From Devosia nitrariae (GTDB lineage: Bacteria > Pseudomonadota > Alphaproteobacteria > Rhizobiales > Devosiaceae), in the NCBI RefSeq assembly GCF_030160115.1, contig NZ_BSNS01000018.1, forward strand, positions 17,642-81,641: a DNA stretch of 64,000 nt. Reading direction: 5' to 3'. A program made the position numbers and the translations under genes. Of the stretch, positions 35,382 through 44,177 are shown piece after piece (the first letter of the stretch is position 1; every line of letters begins with the position of its first letter). A model generated the notes under the pieces. That model was not told the DNA's origin. It worked only from the letters and a program-made list of their open reading frames with translations, and did not search any database.

Positions 35382-36671
35382 ATGACAATCAATACCAACA
35401 GACGCACATTTCTGCTCGGCAGCGCGGCAACGATCGCCGCCGCTGGCATGGGCGTCCGGGCTACTCTTGCGCAGGAAGCGACGGTCCGCATGTTCTGGTG
35501 GGGATCAGCGCGACGCAATGAGCTTCAAACGGCGATCAACACTCTCTACGAGCAGCATTATCCGAACATTGCGATCTTGGGCGAAACGGCAGCCTTCAAC
35601 GACTATTGGCCGCGCCTTGCAACGCAGGTCGCGGGTGGCAATCCGCCCGACGTGATCAACATGGACTATCGGTATCTGGCCGAATATGGCGGCCGCGGAG
35701 TATTGCTTCCTCTGGACCAATATGTCGGGGGTGCTCTGGGTGTTGCTGACTTCGGACCAGGTCTTGATGGCGGGCGGATGAACGGCACTCTCTACGCCGT
35801 CCCCTGCGGGGTGAACACGGCTGCGATGGTCGTGAACAGGGGCGCCTATGAGGAGGTGGAACTGGAGCCGCCTTCCGCGGCGATGACTTGGACGGAGTTC
35901 TCCGACAACGCCGTTGCCCTGACGGAAACGACCGAAAGGCCCCACTATTATGGTTCGAGTGACGGCAGCGGCAAAGAACCGGTGCTTGAGGTCTGGCTGC
36001 TTCAGCGAGGAAAGTCCCTCTACACCACCGAGGGACAACTCGGATTCACCGCCGAAGACGCAACGGAGTGGTTCCAATTCTGGCAGGATCTACGCGAGCG
36101 GGGCGGCTGCCCACCGCCAGATGTCGTTGCGCTTGATCTTGACACATTCGAAACCGGTCTCGTGAACACCGGCTATGCTGCGCTGAACTTTGCGTTCTCG
36201 AGCAATCTCATCGGTTATCAGTCGCTCAATCCGGAGCGATTGACGTTGGCGACTTACCCAGTACCCGATACCAACCCACAGCCGGGCCACTACCTCAAGC
36301 CAGCCATGCTGTTCAGTCTTGCGGCCGAAACGCAGGTCGTCGAGGAAAGCCTCGACTACCTCACGTTCCTGCTAACCGATCCAGAAGCCACCAAGATCAT
36401 GGGGCTGGAGCGGGGAGTGCCGCTTTCTCCCGCAGTGCAGGAGAATATCGCCCCGACCCTGGACGATCAGCAGCGCGAGATGCTCGATTTCATAGCCAAT
36501 CTCGACGATACGGTCCTCGCCGATCTACCGCCGCTGCCGCCGCAAGGGGCGGGCGAGGCGGAGACAATCCTCTTGCGCATCAGCGAGGAAGTGGGTTTTG
36601 GCGTGACCACGCCGGAAGCGGCGGGCGAACAGCTCGTCAGCGAAGTCAGCGCTACGCTCCAAAGGGTGTGA
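35382..36671 (+). CDS. Sugar ABC transporter substrate-binding protein, family 1 (orphan)
   Basis: A 429-residue periplasmic protein of the MalE-like family 1. The N-terminus carries a twin-arginine-type signal (NRRTFLLGSAATIAAAGMG). The mature part shows VRMFWWGSARRNELQTAIN, then the family segments LATQVAGGNPPDVINMDYR and NGTLYAVPCGVNTAAMVVN. GGGAGGAG precedes the ATG. No permease or ATPase of the matching MalFGK type is in this window, so its partners must be elsewhere. A strong hairpin follows the gene, then Gfo/Idh/MocA gene 2. Confidence 0.9.
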   Translation: MTINTNRRTFLLGSAATIAAAGMGVRATLAQEATVRMFWWGSARRNELQTAINTLYEQHYPNIAILGETAAFNDYWPRLATQVAGGNPPDVINMDYRYLAEYGGRGVLLPLDQYVGGALGVADFGPGLDGGRMNGTLYAVPCGVNTAAMVVNRGAYEEVELEPPSAAMTWTEFSDNAVALTETTERPHYYGSSDGSGKEPVLEVWLLQRGKSLYTTEGQLGFTAEDATEWFQFWQDLRERGGCPPPDVVALDLDTFETGLVNTGYAALNFAFSSNLIGYQSLNPERLTLATYPVPDTNPQPGHYLKPAMLFSLAAETQVVEESLDYLTFLLTDPEATKIMGLERGVPLSPAVQENIAPTLDDQQREMLDFIANLDDTVLADLPPLPPQGAGEAETILLRISEEVGFGVTTPEAAGEQLVSEVSATLQRV

Positions 36672-36687
36672 CGCGGTTGTTCCTCCC

Positions 36688-36718
36688 GGACAGTGAGCGC
36701 CTTGGGCGCTCACTGTCC
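36688..36718 (+). terminator. Strong hairpin after orphan binding-protein gene
   Basis: A perfect 14-bp stem (GGACAGTGAGCGCC with GGCGCTCACTGTCC) and a three-base loop, 16 bases after the stop and 24 before the next start. The following ACCCTCTTGTTCT is only partly T-rich. It may reduce read-through into the oxidoreductase genes and protect the binding-protein message. Confidence 0.75.
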
Positions 36719-36742
36719 ACCCTCTTGTTCTAGGAGTTCCTC

Positions 36743-37864
36743 GTGAACGCTTCACGGATCTATCGAGCCGGCGCAATCGGTCACACCGGATTTGGCGACT
36801 ATGGTCACCTACTGCACCTCCCGTTCCAGCATATCCCGAACGTCGAAATGGTCGCCATCGCGGATCCCGACGAAGCGGGGCGCGAGAAAGCGATCGAGGA
36901 GAGCGGAGCAGAGGCCGGGTATGCCGATTACCGGGAGATGCTGGAAAAGGCGCAACTCGATATCGTCAGCGTCTGCCCGCGTGAGTCAGCCGAGCACAAG
37001 GACATGATCCTTGCCGCCATTGCCGCAGGCGTACATGTTTACAGCGACAAGCCGCTCGCAGTGGATGTCGCTGAATGCGACGAGATCGTGGAGGCCAGTG
37101 AAAAAGCCGGTGTGCGGGTAGCCGTGGCCAAGCAGAGCCGTTACGTCGAGCCCTTCCTGACCGCTAAGAAACTGCTGGAAGTCGGTGAGATCGGGGATCT
37201 CGTAACCATGCACGCCCGCGGCAAAGAGGACCACCGCGGTGGCGGTGAAGATACCCTGGTACTCGGCGTCCATATGATGGACCTGATGCGTTGGTTCGCG
37301 GGCGACCCCCAGTGGGTGTTCGGGCGCGTCACCAAAGATGGGCGGGAGATCACCAAGGCGGATGCCTTCCAGCCGACCGAGAGAAGCGGCCCGGTCGCCG
37401 GCGATGCCGTCCACGCTATGTACGGCTTTGAGAAGGGGGTTATTGGTCACTTCGTCAGCGCTGCCAACCAACACCATCGTGGAGATCGATGGGGTTTCGT
37501 CCTGGTCGGCACCAAAGCGAGCATCGCCATTCGCTTTTTCATGGACATGGAATCCCCCTCAAAGATGCGGATCACCCAAGCCAATATGGTGCCCGAAGAG
37601 GCTGAGGGTTGGGAGCCGATCGACGTTCCACCGGAGCCGGTTGTTCCCGGCAGCCCGCCGCTGGCGACCGGCCATCCGCCCACGCGCGGCAATCGCCTCG
37701 CGATCGCCGATCTCATTCGAGCCGTCGAAGAGGATCGCGAACCGCTAGTCAGCGCCCGAGATGGGCGTTGGGCCATGGAAATGGTGCACGGTATCTATTG
37801 GTCGCACCTAAGTGGCTGTCGCGTGCCGTTCCCCCTCGAAAAACGCAAACACCCTTTGATTTGA
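36743..37864 (+). CDS. Gfo/Idh/MocA-family oxidoreductase (2)
   Basis: A 373-residue paralogue of gene 1. GTG 36743 has AGGAG upstream. It shares the odd nucleotide loop YRAGAIGHTGFGDYG, the Lys motif VYSDKPLAVDV, KEDHRGGGEDTLVLGVHMMD and a C-terminal ARDGRWAMEMVHGIYWSHLS. Family chemistry is NAD(P)-linked oxidation of a sugar carbon, often C3 of a glycoside or inositol. It starts a plus-strand run of six closely spaced genes ending with the DUF1080 protein, so the enzymes likely act in sequence. Confidence 0.88.
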   Translation: MNASRIYRAGAIGHTGFGDYGHLLHLPFQHIPNVEMVAIADPDEAGREKAIEESGAEAGYADYREMLEKAQLDIVSVCPRESAEHKDMILAAIAAGVHVYSDKPLAVDVAECDEIVEASEKAGVRVAVAKQSRYVEPFLTAKKLLEVGEIGDLVTMHARGKEDHRGGGEDTLVLGVHMMDLMRWFAGDPQWVFGRVTKDGREITKADAFQPTERSGPVAGDAVHAMYGFEKGVIGHFVSAANQHHRGDRWGFVLVGTKASIAIRFFMDMESPSKMRITQANMVPEEAEGWEPIDVPPEPVVPGSPPLATGHPPTRGNRLAIADLIRAVEEDREPLVSARDGRWAMEMVHGIYWSHLSGCRVPFPLEKRKHPLI

Positions 37865-37919
37865 TTACTGCGCTGCATCGCTCCACCGCCGCAATCCGCC
37901 AGCTCAACAGGTTGGATAT

Positions 37920-39011
37920 ATGAAGACCCTTCGTTACGTCATCGTCGGCATCGGGGCCGGCATCCTCTCCCAGCACAAGATGGCGCTTGAACTCGGTTCG
38001 TTCGAGCTCGTCGGCGGCATGGATGTCACCGAGAACGGACGGCTCCGGGCCGGGGAGCTCCGAGTTCCGTTCTATGACGATCTCAACTTGCTGATATCCG
38101 AGACCCGACCCGATGCGGCGGTGATCCTGGCACCGCACCCGTTCCATGCAAAGCTTGCCATTCAGCTCCTGGATGCCGGGGTGCATGTGCTGGTGGAAAA
38201 GCCGATTGCTGTCCGCACTTCGGAGGCCGATGCGATGATCGAAGCGGCAAAGCGCAACGGACGCAAGCTTGCGGTCAATTTCCAGCATCGGGCTCGTGGC
38301 GAGATACTGACGCTCTCGCGCCTGATCAAGGAAGGGCAACTGGGCCAGGTTCAGACAATCCATATGGTCGCGGCGTGGCCAAGGACCACGTTCTACTACA
38401 AAAGCGGGGCATGGCGCGGCACGTGGCGCGGTGAAGGCGGCGGCGTGCTGATGAACCAGGCGCCGCACAACCTGGATCTATGGTGCTTCATGTTCGGGCT
38501 GCCGAAGCGTGTCTTCTCCTGGACGCGCAACCTCATGCACGACATTGAACCGGAAGACACCGTGCATGCGATTTGCGAGTGGGAGAGCGGTGCACTGGGA
38601 TCGCTCCATATCTCCACAGCCGAGGCCGGCCGCATGGAGACGCTGGAGGTGGTCGGCACTAAAGGCTCAGCCGTTGTTTCGGGCAAAGAATTGATCTTCA
38701 GGAGCTTGAAGGAGGACTTTGCCCTAACCGCCAAGACGAGCGCCGAAGCCATCCCCATCATCACGGCCGAACTCGGCGAAATGCAACTTCAGCCAGGCGA
38801 CGGCCATCACCTCGATGTCTATCGCAACTTCCACGACGCCATAGTGAATGACGCCCCTCTGTTGGCTTCCGGAGAGCAGGGGCGCCAGTCACTTGAACTC
38901 GCCAACGCCATGATCCTCTCGAGCCACGAGAACCGACCAGTGGAGCTACCGCTCGATCGCAAGCGGTATGACGAGTTGCTCGACGAACTGATCGCGAAAA
39001 GCAATGATTGA
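37920..39011 (+). CDS. Gfo/Idh/MocA-family oxidoreductase (3)
   Basis: A 363-residue member with a canonical fold: RYVIVGIGAGILSQHKMALE at the nucleotide site, VLVEKPIAVRTSEADAM with the EKP Lys, and GEGGGVLMNQAPHNLDLWCF with the His motif (usual D/N-x-x-x-H). It resembles sugar 3-dehydrogenase-like members more than inositol dehydrogenases, but substrate prediction by eye is unsafe. The stop overlaps the next gene by eight bases, implying coupling. Confidence 0.88.
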   Translation: MKTLRYVIVGIGAGILSQHKMALELGSFELVGGMDVTENGRLRAGELRVPFYDDLNLLISETRPDAAVILAPHPFHAKLAIQLLDAGVHVLVEKPIAVRTSEADAMIEAAKRNGRKLAVNFQHRARGEILTLSRLIKEGQLGQVQTIHMVAAWPRTTFYYKSGAWRGTWRGEGGGVLMNQAPHNLDLWCFMFGLPKRVFSWTRNLMHDIEPEDTVHAICEWESGALGSLHISTAEAGRMETLEVVGTKGSAVVSGKELIFRSLKEDFALTAKTSAEAIPIITAELGEMQLQPGDGHHLDVYRNFHDAIVNDAPLLASGEQGRQSLELANAMILSSHENRPVELPLDRKRYDELLDELIAKSND

Positions 39012-40209
39012 AGCAGCTGTTATCGGAATTGGCGGGTTCGGTGCCATTCACGTTGCCGATTTGAAGCGACAGGCGGAGAAAGGCCGTGTTCGCTTATCGG
39101 CCGCGGTCGTACGCAACCCAGAACGGCACGCGTCTGCCTGCGCAGCCCTGCGGGACATCGACTGCACGCTCTATACGGATTGGCGGGCGATGCTGCACGA
39201 GCGGGCAGGCAAACTCGACCTTTGCACCATTCCGACGTCGATCCATACGCACGCAGCGCTCACGATTGCCGCTTTGGAGGCAGGTGCAAACGTGCTCGTC
39301 GAGAAACCGGCGGCGGCGACCCTCGGCGAGATCGACGCCATGCGCGCGGCGGAAACCGCTGCTGGGCGGTTCGTCGCGGTCGGCTTTCAGGCGCTCTACG
39401 ATCCGGTGACGTTATACATCAAGCAAGCACTGCTCGATGGGGCCATTGGCGATATCCAGTCCATGAGTTGCATGGGCATGTGGCCGCGGTCTGATGCCTA
39501 CTACGCGCGTGACTGGGTGGGTACGCTCAAGCTCGGTGAAGCATGGGTGCTCGATTCACCCTTCAACAATGCGATGGCGCATCAGGTCAATCTCATGTGC
39601 TTCCTCGCCGGGACCGAATTGGGCGAGTCCGCAAACCTGAAGAGTACCGAAGCCAACCTCATGCGTGCTCGTGACATCGAGACCACCGATACGGTTGCCC
39701 TTCGGATCATCACCTCGACCGGCGTTCCGATCCACTTCTTTGCCACTCATTGTTCTCACGAAAGCGTCGATCCCGAGTTCGTCATCCGAGGCAGAAAGGG
39801 GACGATCCATTGGACTCTCGCAAACGTTCGGCTGCAACGGCGCGGGCACGGTGCCGAGGTTTTCGAATGCCTCAAGGGCCCGCCTCTACGTGATGCTCTG
39901 ATGGACGCGGTTCTGGAGCGAACGGCTGGTCACGACCAGTTCGTCTGTGGCCTCGATATTGCCGCAGTGCATACGCTGTGCGTTGCAGGTGCGCACTTGT
40001 CCGCCACGGTTCACCCATTCCCGAAAGATCTAATCTCACGCACGCCTGCCGGTGAATCGTTCAACACAGTGATCAACGGTATCGACGGAGTTATACGTCA
40101 GGCATTTGAGCAAGAACGCTTATTCAGCGAAATGGACCTGCCCTGGGCCGTTCCGGGCACGGCGGTCTCGCTCGAGCAGCCGGGGACGATTACCGAGGCT
40201 TATCGATGA
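39004..40209 (+). CDS. Gfo/Idh/MocA-family oxidoreductase (4)
   Basis: A 401-residue member: EAAVIGIGGFGAIHVADLKR, the Lys motif VLVEKPAAATLGEIDAMR, and a divergent second motif DSPFNNAMAHQVNLMCFLAG, where the His is retained. The C-terminal domain is longer than in the other three. It overlaps gene 3 by eight bases and the VOC gene by ATGA. It could be the reductive partner that resets the cofactor or product of the others; this is inference only. Confidence 0.87.
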   Translation: MIEAAVIGIGGFGAIHVADLKRQAEKGRVRLSAAVVRNPERHASACAALRDIDCTLYTDWRAMLHERAGKLDLCTIPTSIHTHAALTIAALEAGANVLVEKPAAATLGEIDAMRAAETAAGRFVAVGFQALYDPVTLYIKQALLDGAIGDIQSMSCMGMWPRSDAYYARDWVGTLKLGEAWVLDSPFNNAMAHQVNLMCFLAGTELGESANLKSTEANLMRARDIETTDTVALRIITSTGVPIHFFATHCSHESVDPEFVIRGRKGTIHWTLANVRLQRRGHGAEVFECLKGPPLRDALMDAVLERTAGHDQFVCGLDIAAVHTLCVAGAHLSATVHPFPKDLISRTPAGESFNTVINGIDGVIRQAFEQERLFSEMDLPWAVPGTAVSLEQPGTITEAYR

Positions 40210-40580
40210 GGATCGAGCACCTCGCCTTCAATGTTACCGCGCCATTCGAAATGGCCGACTGGTATGTCGCACATTTGGGCATGCAGATCGTCAAACGCGG
40301 CGAGACGGGCTGCTTTCTCTCCGACAAATCCGGGATGTTGCTCGAACTCTACGAAGATGCGGCAGCCCCGGCACTTGATGGTTTTTCCTTTCCGCCCGCG
40401 ACCTTCCACCTGGCCTTCGCTGTTGACGAGGTAGAGAACCTGCTAAGAGCGCTAGTTAAAGGGGGCGGCCGGCAGGAGGGGACCCTGCGCACCTTGCCCA
40501 GCGGCGATCGTTTGGCCTTCGTGCGTGATCCATGGGGATTTCCGTTGCAGCTCGTCAGCCGAGCCGGTGCAACACCATGA
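40206..40580 (+). CDS. VOC-family (glyoxalase/bleomycin-resistance fold) protein
   Basis: A 124-residue protein of two beta-alpha-beta-beta-beta halves: MRIEHLAFNVTAPFEMADWY with a probable metal His, KSGMLLELYEDAAAPA with a probable metal Glu, FHLAFAVDEVENLLRALVKG with a second His, and a C-terminal DPWGFPLQLVSRA. These fit a metal-dependent VOC enzyme such as an isomerase, epimerase or lyase. The ATG overlaps the previous stop and the stop overlaps the next ATG (ATGA each), so it is translated with the oxidoreductase and DUF1080 genes. Confidence 0.83.
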   Translation: MRIEHLAFNVTAPFEMADWYVAHLGMQIVKRGETGCFLSDKSGMLLELYEDAAAPALDGFSFPPATFHLAFAVDEVENLLRALVKGGGRQEGTLRTLPSGDRLAFVRDPWGFPLQLVSRAGATP

Positions 40581-41281
40581 CCGTCTTCGACGACCTGACC
40601 AGCTTCGAGCGGATCACCCCCTCAGCCGGTTTTCCAGGCTGGAGCGAACTGCCATACACGTTCACCTATCCGCCCGCCTGGTTTGCCGATTTGGAGCGAC
40701 GGGGCGTCGATCTCGCGAAGCTTAGGACAACGCAACTAGATCCGCCCTCGCAATGGTCGGTCGACGAGAGTACTGGAATCCTCACGTGCCTAGGAAATGG
40801 CCCCCACAGCTGGCTGCGATTTGACCGACCCATGCGTGACTTTCGAGCGCATGTGGAGTGGCGGTTCGTCAAGCTGGAGCGCCCTGCGCTCTACAATAGC
40901 GGCGTCTTCGTGCGCAACGACCCCGCACGCAATATCTTCACCCAAATCGAGACCGGTTTTGATCGTCGAACAGCGGGGTTCTTTTTCACCAAAAAATTCG
41001 TCGAAGGCAATAAAACGGCCGTCTATGGGCTGCGCCCGGCAGGAGAGAACCAATACGTGCCCTTTGATCCCTTCGATCCCGACATACCCAACCTCATTAA
41101 TCCTGCGGGCGAGTGGAACACCTATGACATCGCGGTAGTCGGCCGCGAGGCGAAGTTGTGGACCAACCAGGTGCACAACAGCCTTTTTACCTGTGAACTC
41201 GACGAAGGCTATTTCGGCCTCGAAGCCGAGATGCATCACATCGAATTCCGCAATATCGCCATCAGCGAGCATCCACGATGA
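40577..41281 (+). CDS. DUF1080 protein, 3-keto-glycoside hydrolase family
   Basis: A 234-residue protein with a jelly-roll (concanavalin-like) DUF1080 domain: GNGPHSWLRFDRPMRDFRAH, VEWRFVKLERPALYNSGVFV and EWNTYDIAVVGREAKLWTNQ. Members characterised in other bacteria cleave 3-keto-glycosides after a Gfo/Idh/MocA enzyme oxidises the sugar at C3. I start at ATG 40577 (ATGA overlap with the VOC gene). No signal peptide is seen, so it acts in the cytoplasm on imported material. Four Gfo/Idh/MocA genes directly upstream support a 3-keto route. Confidence 0.84.
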   Translation: MTVFDDLTSFERITPSAGFPGWSELPYTFTYPPAWFADLERRGVDLAKLRTTQLDPPSQWSVDESTGILTCLGNGPHSWLRFDRPMRDFRAHVEWRFVKLERPALYNSGVFVRNDPARNIFTQIETGFDRRTAGFFFTKKFVEGNKTAVYGLRPAGENQYVPFDPFDPDIPNLINPAGEWNTYDIAVVGREAKLWTNQVHNSLFTCELDEGYFGLEAEMHHIEFRNIAISEHPR

Positions 41282-41349
41282 GCGCCGGTGCGCAAGCTTC
41301 GCCTGACCGGTGCGATTGTTCACGCGGCCGAACTTCCGTCTGTCGTTGA

Positions 41350-41484
41350 CTGCGGCCGGCATGCTTGCGCCCCGGCCATTGGTTCGAGATGCCCGACAGA
41401 CACTTCAGGCTGGGCTACGGCTGGCCGTCCTATCAAGAGCTGCAAGCTGGACTGGTTGCGATATCGGGAGCTCTGCGAACGTGA
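41350..41484 (+). pseudogene. 3' remnant of a class I/II aminotransferase gene
   Basis: A short frame reads GHWFEMPDRHFRLGYGWP and then SYQELQAGLVAISGALR before a stop at 41482-41484. This matches the C-terminal end of PLP-dependent aminotransferases, where HFRxGFGWP and a final ALR helix are typical. The frame closes with a stop (TGA) just upstream at 41347, and no body of the gene is present. It lies in the gap between the convergent DUF1080 and larB genes and marks an old deletion or insertion boundary. Confidence 0.6.
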
Positions 41485-41529
41485 CTTTTTGGCACCTGCG
41501 ATAACGGGCTAGACGGCGAGTTCTCGCCC

Positions 41530-41576
41530 GCCGCGGAACCGGACAGGCTACGACATCCAGTGGCGGTTCCCGCGGC
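41530..41576. terminator. Possible long-loop hairpin downstream of larB
   Basis: GCCGCGGAACCG and CGGTTCCCGCGGC pair as 12 bp with one bulged C across a 22-base loop, just past the larB stop on the minus strand. No T-run. It could terminate operon B. Confidence 0.35.
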
Positions 41577-41584
41577 AAGTGCCG

Positions 41585-42244
41585 TCAGCTGTGCTGACAG
41601 ATGCGCATCATCTTGATAGCGGCGGCGGCGGCGCCGAATCCATTGTCGATGTTCACCACGACAACGCCTGGCGCGCAGGTCGCGAGAGCCGAGGATAGGG
41701 CCGCGTGGCCGTTGGCGGAAACGCCATAACCGATCGAAGTCGGCACGGCGATGACCGGCGCCGCGATGAGCCCGGCGAGCACGCTGAACAGAGCGCCCTC
41801 CATGCCCGCAGCGGCGATCACGACTCTGAACTGTCGGATTTCCTCGAGGCGCGAGACCAGCCGCCACAACCCCGCGACACCGACATCTGCAACAATGGGA
41901 GCGGCGTATCCCATGAATTCCAGCGTTGCCGCTGCTTCGTAAGCAATGGGCGTGTCCGAAGTGCCCGCCGTAACGATTCCGATGCCGGACTGAAGTGTTG
42001 TCGGGGGCACGCTGGAACTTGCCGTTTGCGACCTGTCGGACCTGGCCAGCACGCTTTGGACCTCTGGGCTGAGACGCGAGAATACCTCCTGCGTGAGCCG
42101 CGTCAGCAGCAACGGCATCTGCCGTTCCGTCGCGGATTGAACGATAGCCTCTATCTGCGCCACGCTCTTGCCCGAGCAAAACACCGCCTCCGGAAAGGAG
42201 GTGCGTTTCGTGCGCTGCCAATCGAGCTGGAACTCCGCGATCAT
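41585..42244 (-). CDS. larB: Nickel-pincer cofactor biosynthesis protein LarB
   Basis: A 219-residue LarB, a PurE-like carboxylase that carboxylates and hydrolyses nicotinic acid adenine dinucleotide at the first step of nickel-pincer nucleotide synthesis. Family segments: GIGIVTAGTSDTPIAYEAAA, VADVGVAGLWRLVSRLEEIR, VVIAAAGMEGALFSVLAGLI and VPTSIGYGVSANGHAAL. The ATG overlaps the larE stop by four bases. It is the last gene of operon B. The full set with larA, larC and larE makes the assignment firm. Confidence 0.94.
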   Translation of the reverse strand: MIAEFQLDWQRTKRTSFPEAVFCSGKSVAQIEAIVQSATERQMPLLLTRLTQEVFSRLSPEVQSVLARSDRSQTASSSVPPTTLQSGIGIVTAGTSDTPIAYEAAATLEFMGYAAPIVADVGVAGLWRLVSRLEEIRQFRVVIAAAGMEGALFSVLAGLIAAPVIAVPTSIGYGVSANGHAALSSALATCAPGVVVVNIDNGFGAAAAAIKMMRICQHS

Positions 42245-43008
42245 CTAAGGAACATAGCCCCCTGCCGATAGCCGTGGATGCCGACAAGGACGCGGCCTTC
42301 GGCGCGGCACCGGCTTGCCACCACGAGCTCGATCCGATCCCTCATCGGCATCGCACCATCATCGAGTTCGATCTCAATCCCCTGGCGGGTCACCCGGCAG
42401 CGAACATTTGAATTCGCAGGACACAGCGCTCGCACAGCGACTTCCACGGCGTCAACAAAAGCGAGGTCGTCGGCCGAGATGGCAATCCCGGTCTCAATCC
42501 TGCTGGCGAGGCATGGTTGCGCCGGCAATTCGGCAACTGCATCCAGTCCCAGTTCGCGAGCCAGACGTCGAACAGTTTTTTTGTCCATTCCCGCCAGGAC
42601 ATAGGGGTGGATGACTGAGCTCTCCGAAGCGGCAGCGAGGCCAGGCCGGAAGTCGGCCAAATCGTCCTGATTCGTTCCCGAGGCTATAGGAGCATTGGAG
42701 ATGCTGCGAATGCGTTGGTAGAGATTTGTTTTGCAGAAGTAGCAGCGGTTTGCCGGGTTGTCCCGGTACCGCGGATCCTCGAATTCGCCCGATCCGATGA
42801 TATGCAGCCGCCAGCCCTGCGCTTTGGCCATGGCTTCTACCCGCTCGGTAGCAGCGGGCGGTACGGCGGGAGAAACGGCATGTACCATCATGACGGTTCG
42901 GTCCAGCCGATGGGCAAAGCTGGCAAGCGTCATGCTGTCCACCCCGCCGCTGGTGGCAATGACCAGCCCGGGATGTTCGATGATGACGCTGGCAAGCCGC
43001 TCAGACAT
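42241..43008 (-). CDS. larE: ATP-dependent sacrificial sulfur transferase LarE
   Basis: A 255-residue PP-loop enzyme that installs sulfur into the nickel-pincer precursor. The AMP-forming loop is VIATSGGVDSMTLASFAHRL near residue 21. NRCYFCKTNLY lies near 88, and AQPCLASRIETG near 164 carries the Cys that in the single-Cys type of LarE is probably the sulfur donor. The start at 43008 overlaps the larC stop by eight bases. The frame is open further upstream, but those codons are inside larC. Confidence 0.93.
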   Translation of the reverse strand: MSERLASVIIEHPGLVIATSGGVDSMTLASFAHRLDRTVMMVHAVSPAVPPAATERVEAMAKAQGWRLHIIGSGEFEDPRYRDNPANRCYFCKTNLYQRIRSISNAPIASGTNQDDLADFRPGLAAASESSVIHPYVLAGMDKKTVRRLARELGLDAVAELPAQPCLASRIETGIAISADDLAFVDAVEVAVRALCPANSNVRCRVTRQGIEIELDDGAMPMRDRIELVVASRCRAEGRVLVGIHGYRQGAMFLR

Positions 43009-44176
43009 CGCCAGGGGTCTCCGCAAGAGCGCGATTGCGGCGGCGCTGGGCGAGCGAGTGGCCAGCAATATCGTCGTTTTCGGCCTTGATCGTCACCTCG
43101 CCGCCGGGACGGCCGACCGACTTTGTGCGCACACCTCCCGACGCCGACAAGCTGCGGGACAGCGTGCGGCGAGCGGTCTCGTGCCAGCGCAGTCCAATTG
43201 TAGAGGTCAGGCTGAGGCACGCATCCATGATCGCATCGGCCGAGCAGGGCGTGGCGAGGACCTGAAAAGCCGTCATCGGTCGTTGTTTCTTGCCCAGCAT
43301 ATGCCCGACTGTCACGTCCAGTACGCCGGGCGTCGTGCGCAGGAGGTCCGAGGCTGTGCCGATTTCCTCTCCGGTCATGTCATCGACTTCGAAGTTGATG
43401 ACCGTAACCCGGTCACCGTCGGCCTCGTAGGTGTCGAAAACCAAGGCTCTCAATATGTTCGGCATCCCCTTGAGCTCGCGCGTGCCGGCCCCCGTGCCCG
43501 AGCACGTCAATCGCCCCTCGCCGCGGCCAGTCGAGCGGGCATCGATATATTTCAGAATGGCAGCGCCCGTGGGCGTGACCCGCTCGCCGTCTATGGCGTC
43601 ATCGCGGAACGCGAAGCCCTCGAGCAGCCGCGTCGCGGCCGGCGCGGGTACCGGAAGCATTCCATGTTGGGTTCTGACCAGGCCGCCGCCACGCGGCAGA
43701 GGCGACACGGTCCACCGAGCCACCCGAAGTGCGGCGATTATGCTGCCAGCAGCGACGACATCGAGCAGGGAATCCCACCCGGCAAGTTCATGAAAGTGCA
43801 CTTGATCGACCGGAACGCCGTGGATGGCGCTTTCCGCCTCGGCCAATAGCGTCAGAATGCCGACGGCGTGTCCCGCCGTGCCGTCGGAAAGCTCGAGCAT
43901 TGCAATAGTCGCACGTAACTCGCTGAACTGCGCTGGCGCCTGGCCGAGTCTTGTGCCGGCCAGCGCTGCGCCAAGGCTGGGTCGCAGGCCAAACCGCCTG
44001 CAGGCGATGGCGCCGCTGGAGCCTGTGGTGAAAACGGGGACGCCGGCCATTGGCGGCACGGCTGCGCATGCATCTGCCAGTACTCGGTCTTCGAGGCTCG
44101 GGAAGGCGTCAATCATCGCGGCAACGAACATGTCGCCTGCGATCCCTCCAACGGCGTCGAGATGAACATGCATCAT
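43001..44176 (-). CDS. larC: Nickel insertion protein LarC
   Basis: A 391-residue LarC, the CTP-dependent nickel insertase that completes the pincer cofactor. It starts MMHVHLDAVGGIAGDMFVAA, then VHFHELAGWDSLLDVVAAGS, VSPLPRGGGLVRTQHGMLPV and the C-terminal FEVDDMTGEEIGTASDLLRT. In Lactiplantibacillus the protein is made from two frames; here it is one uninterrupted frame. ATG 44176 is one base after the larA stop. Upstream open codons lie inside larA. Confidence 0.93.
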   Translation of the reverse strand: MMHVHLDAVGGIAGDMFVAAMIDAFPSLEDRVLADACAAVPPMAGVPVFTTGSSGAIACRRFGLRPSLGAALAGTRLGQAPAQFSELRATIAMLELSDGTAGHAVGILTLLAEAESAIHGVPVDQVHFHELAGWDSLLDVVAAGSIIAALRVARWTVSPLPRGGGLVRTQHGMLPVPAPAATRLLEGFAFRDDAIDGERVTPTGAAILKYIDARSTGRGEGRLTCSGTGAGTRELKGMPNILRALVFDTYEADGDRVTVINFEVDDMTGEEIGTASDLLRTTPGVLDVTVGHMLGKKQRPMTAFQVLATPCSADAIMDACLSLTSTIGLRWHETARRTLSRSLSASGGVRTKSVGRPGGEVTIKAENDDIAGHSLAQRRRNRALAETPGDV

Positions 44177-44177
44177 G

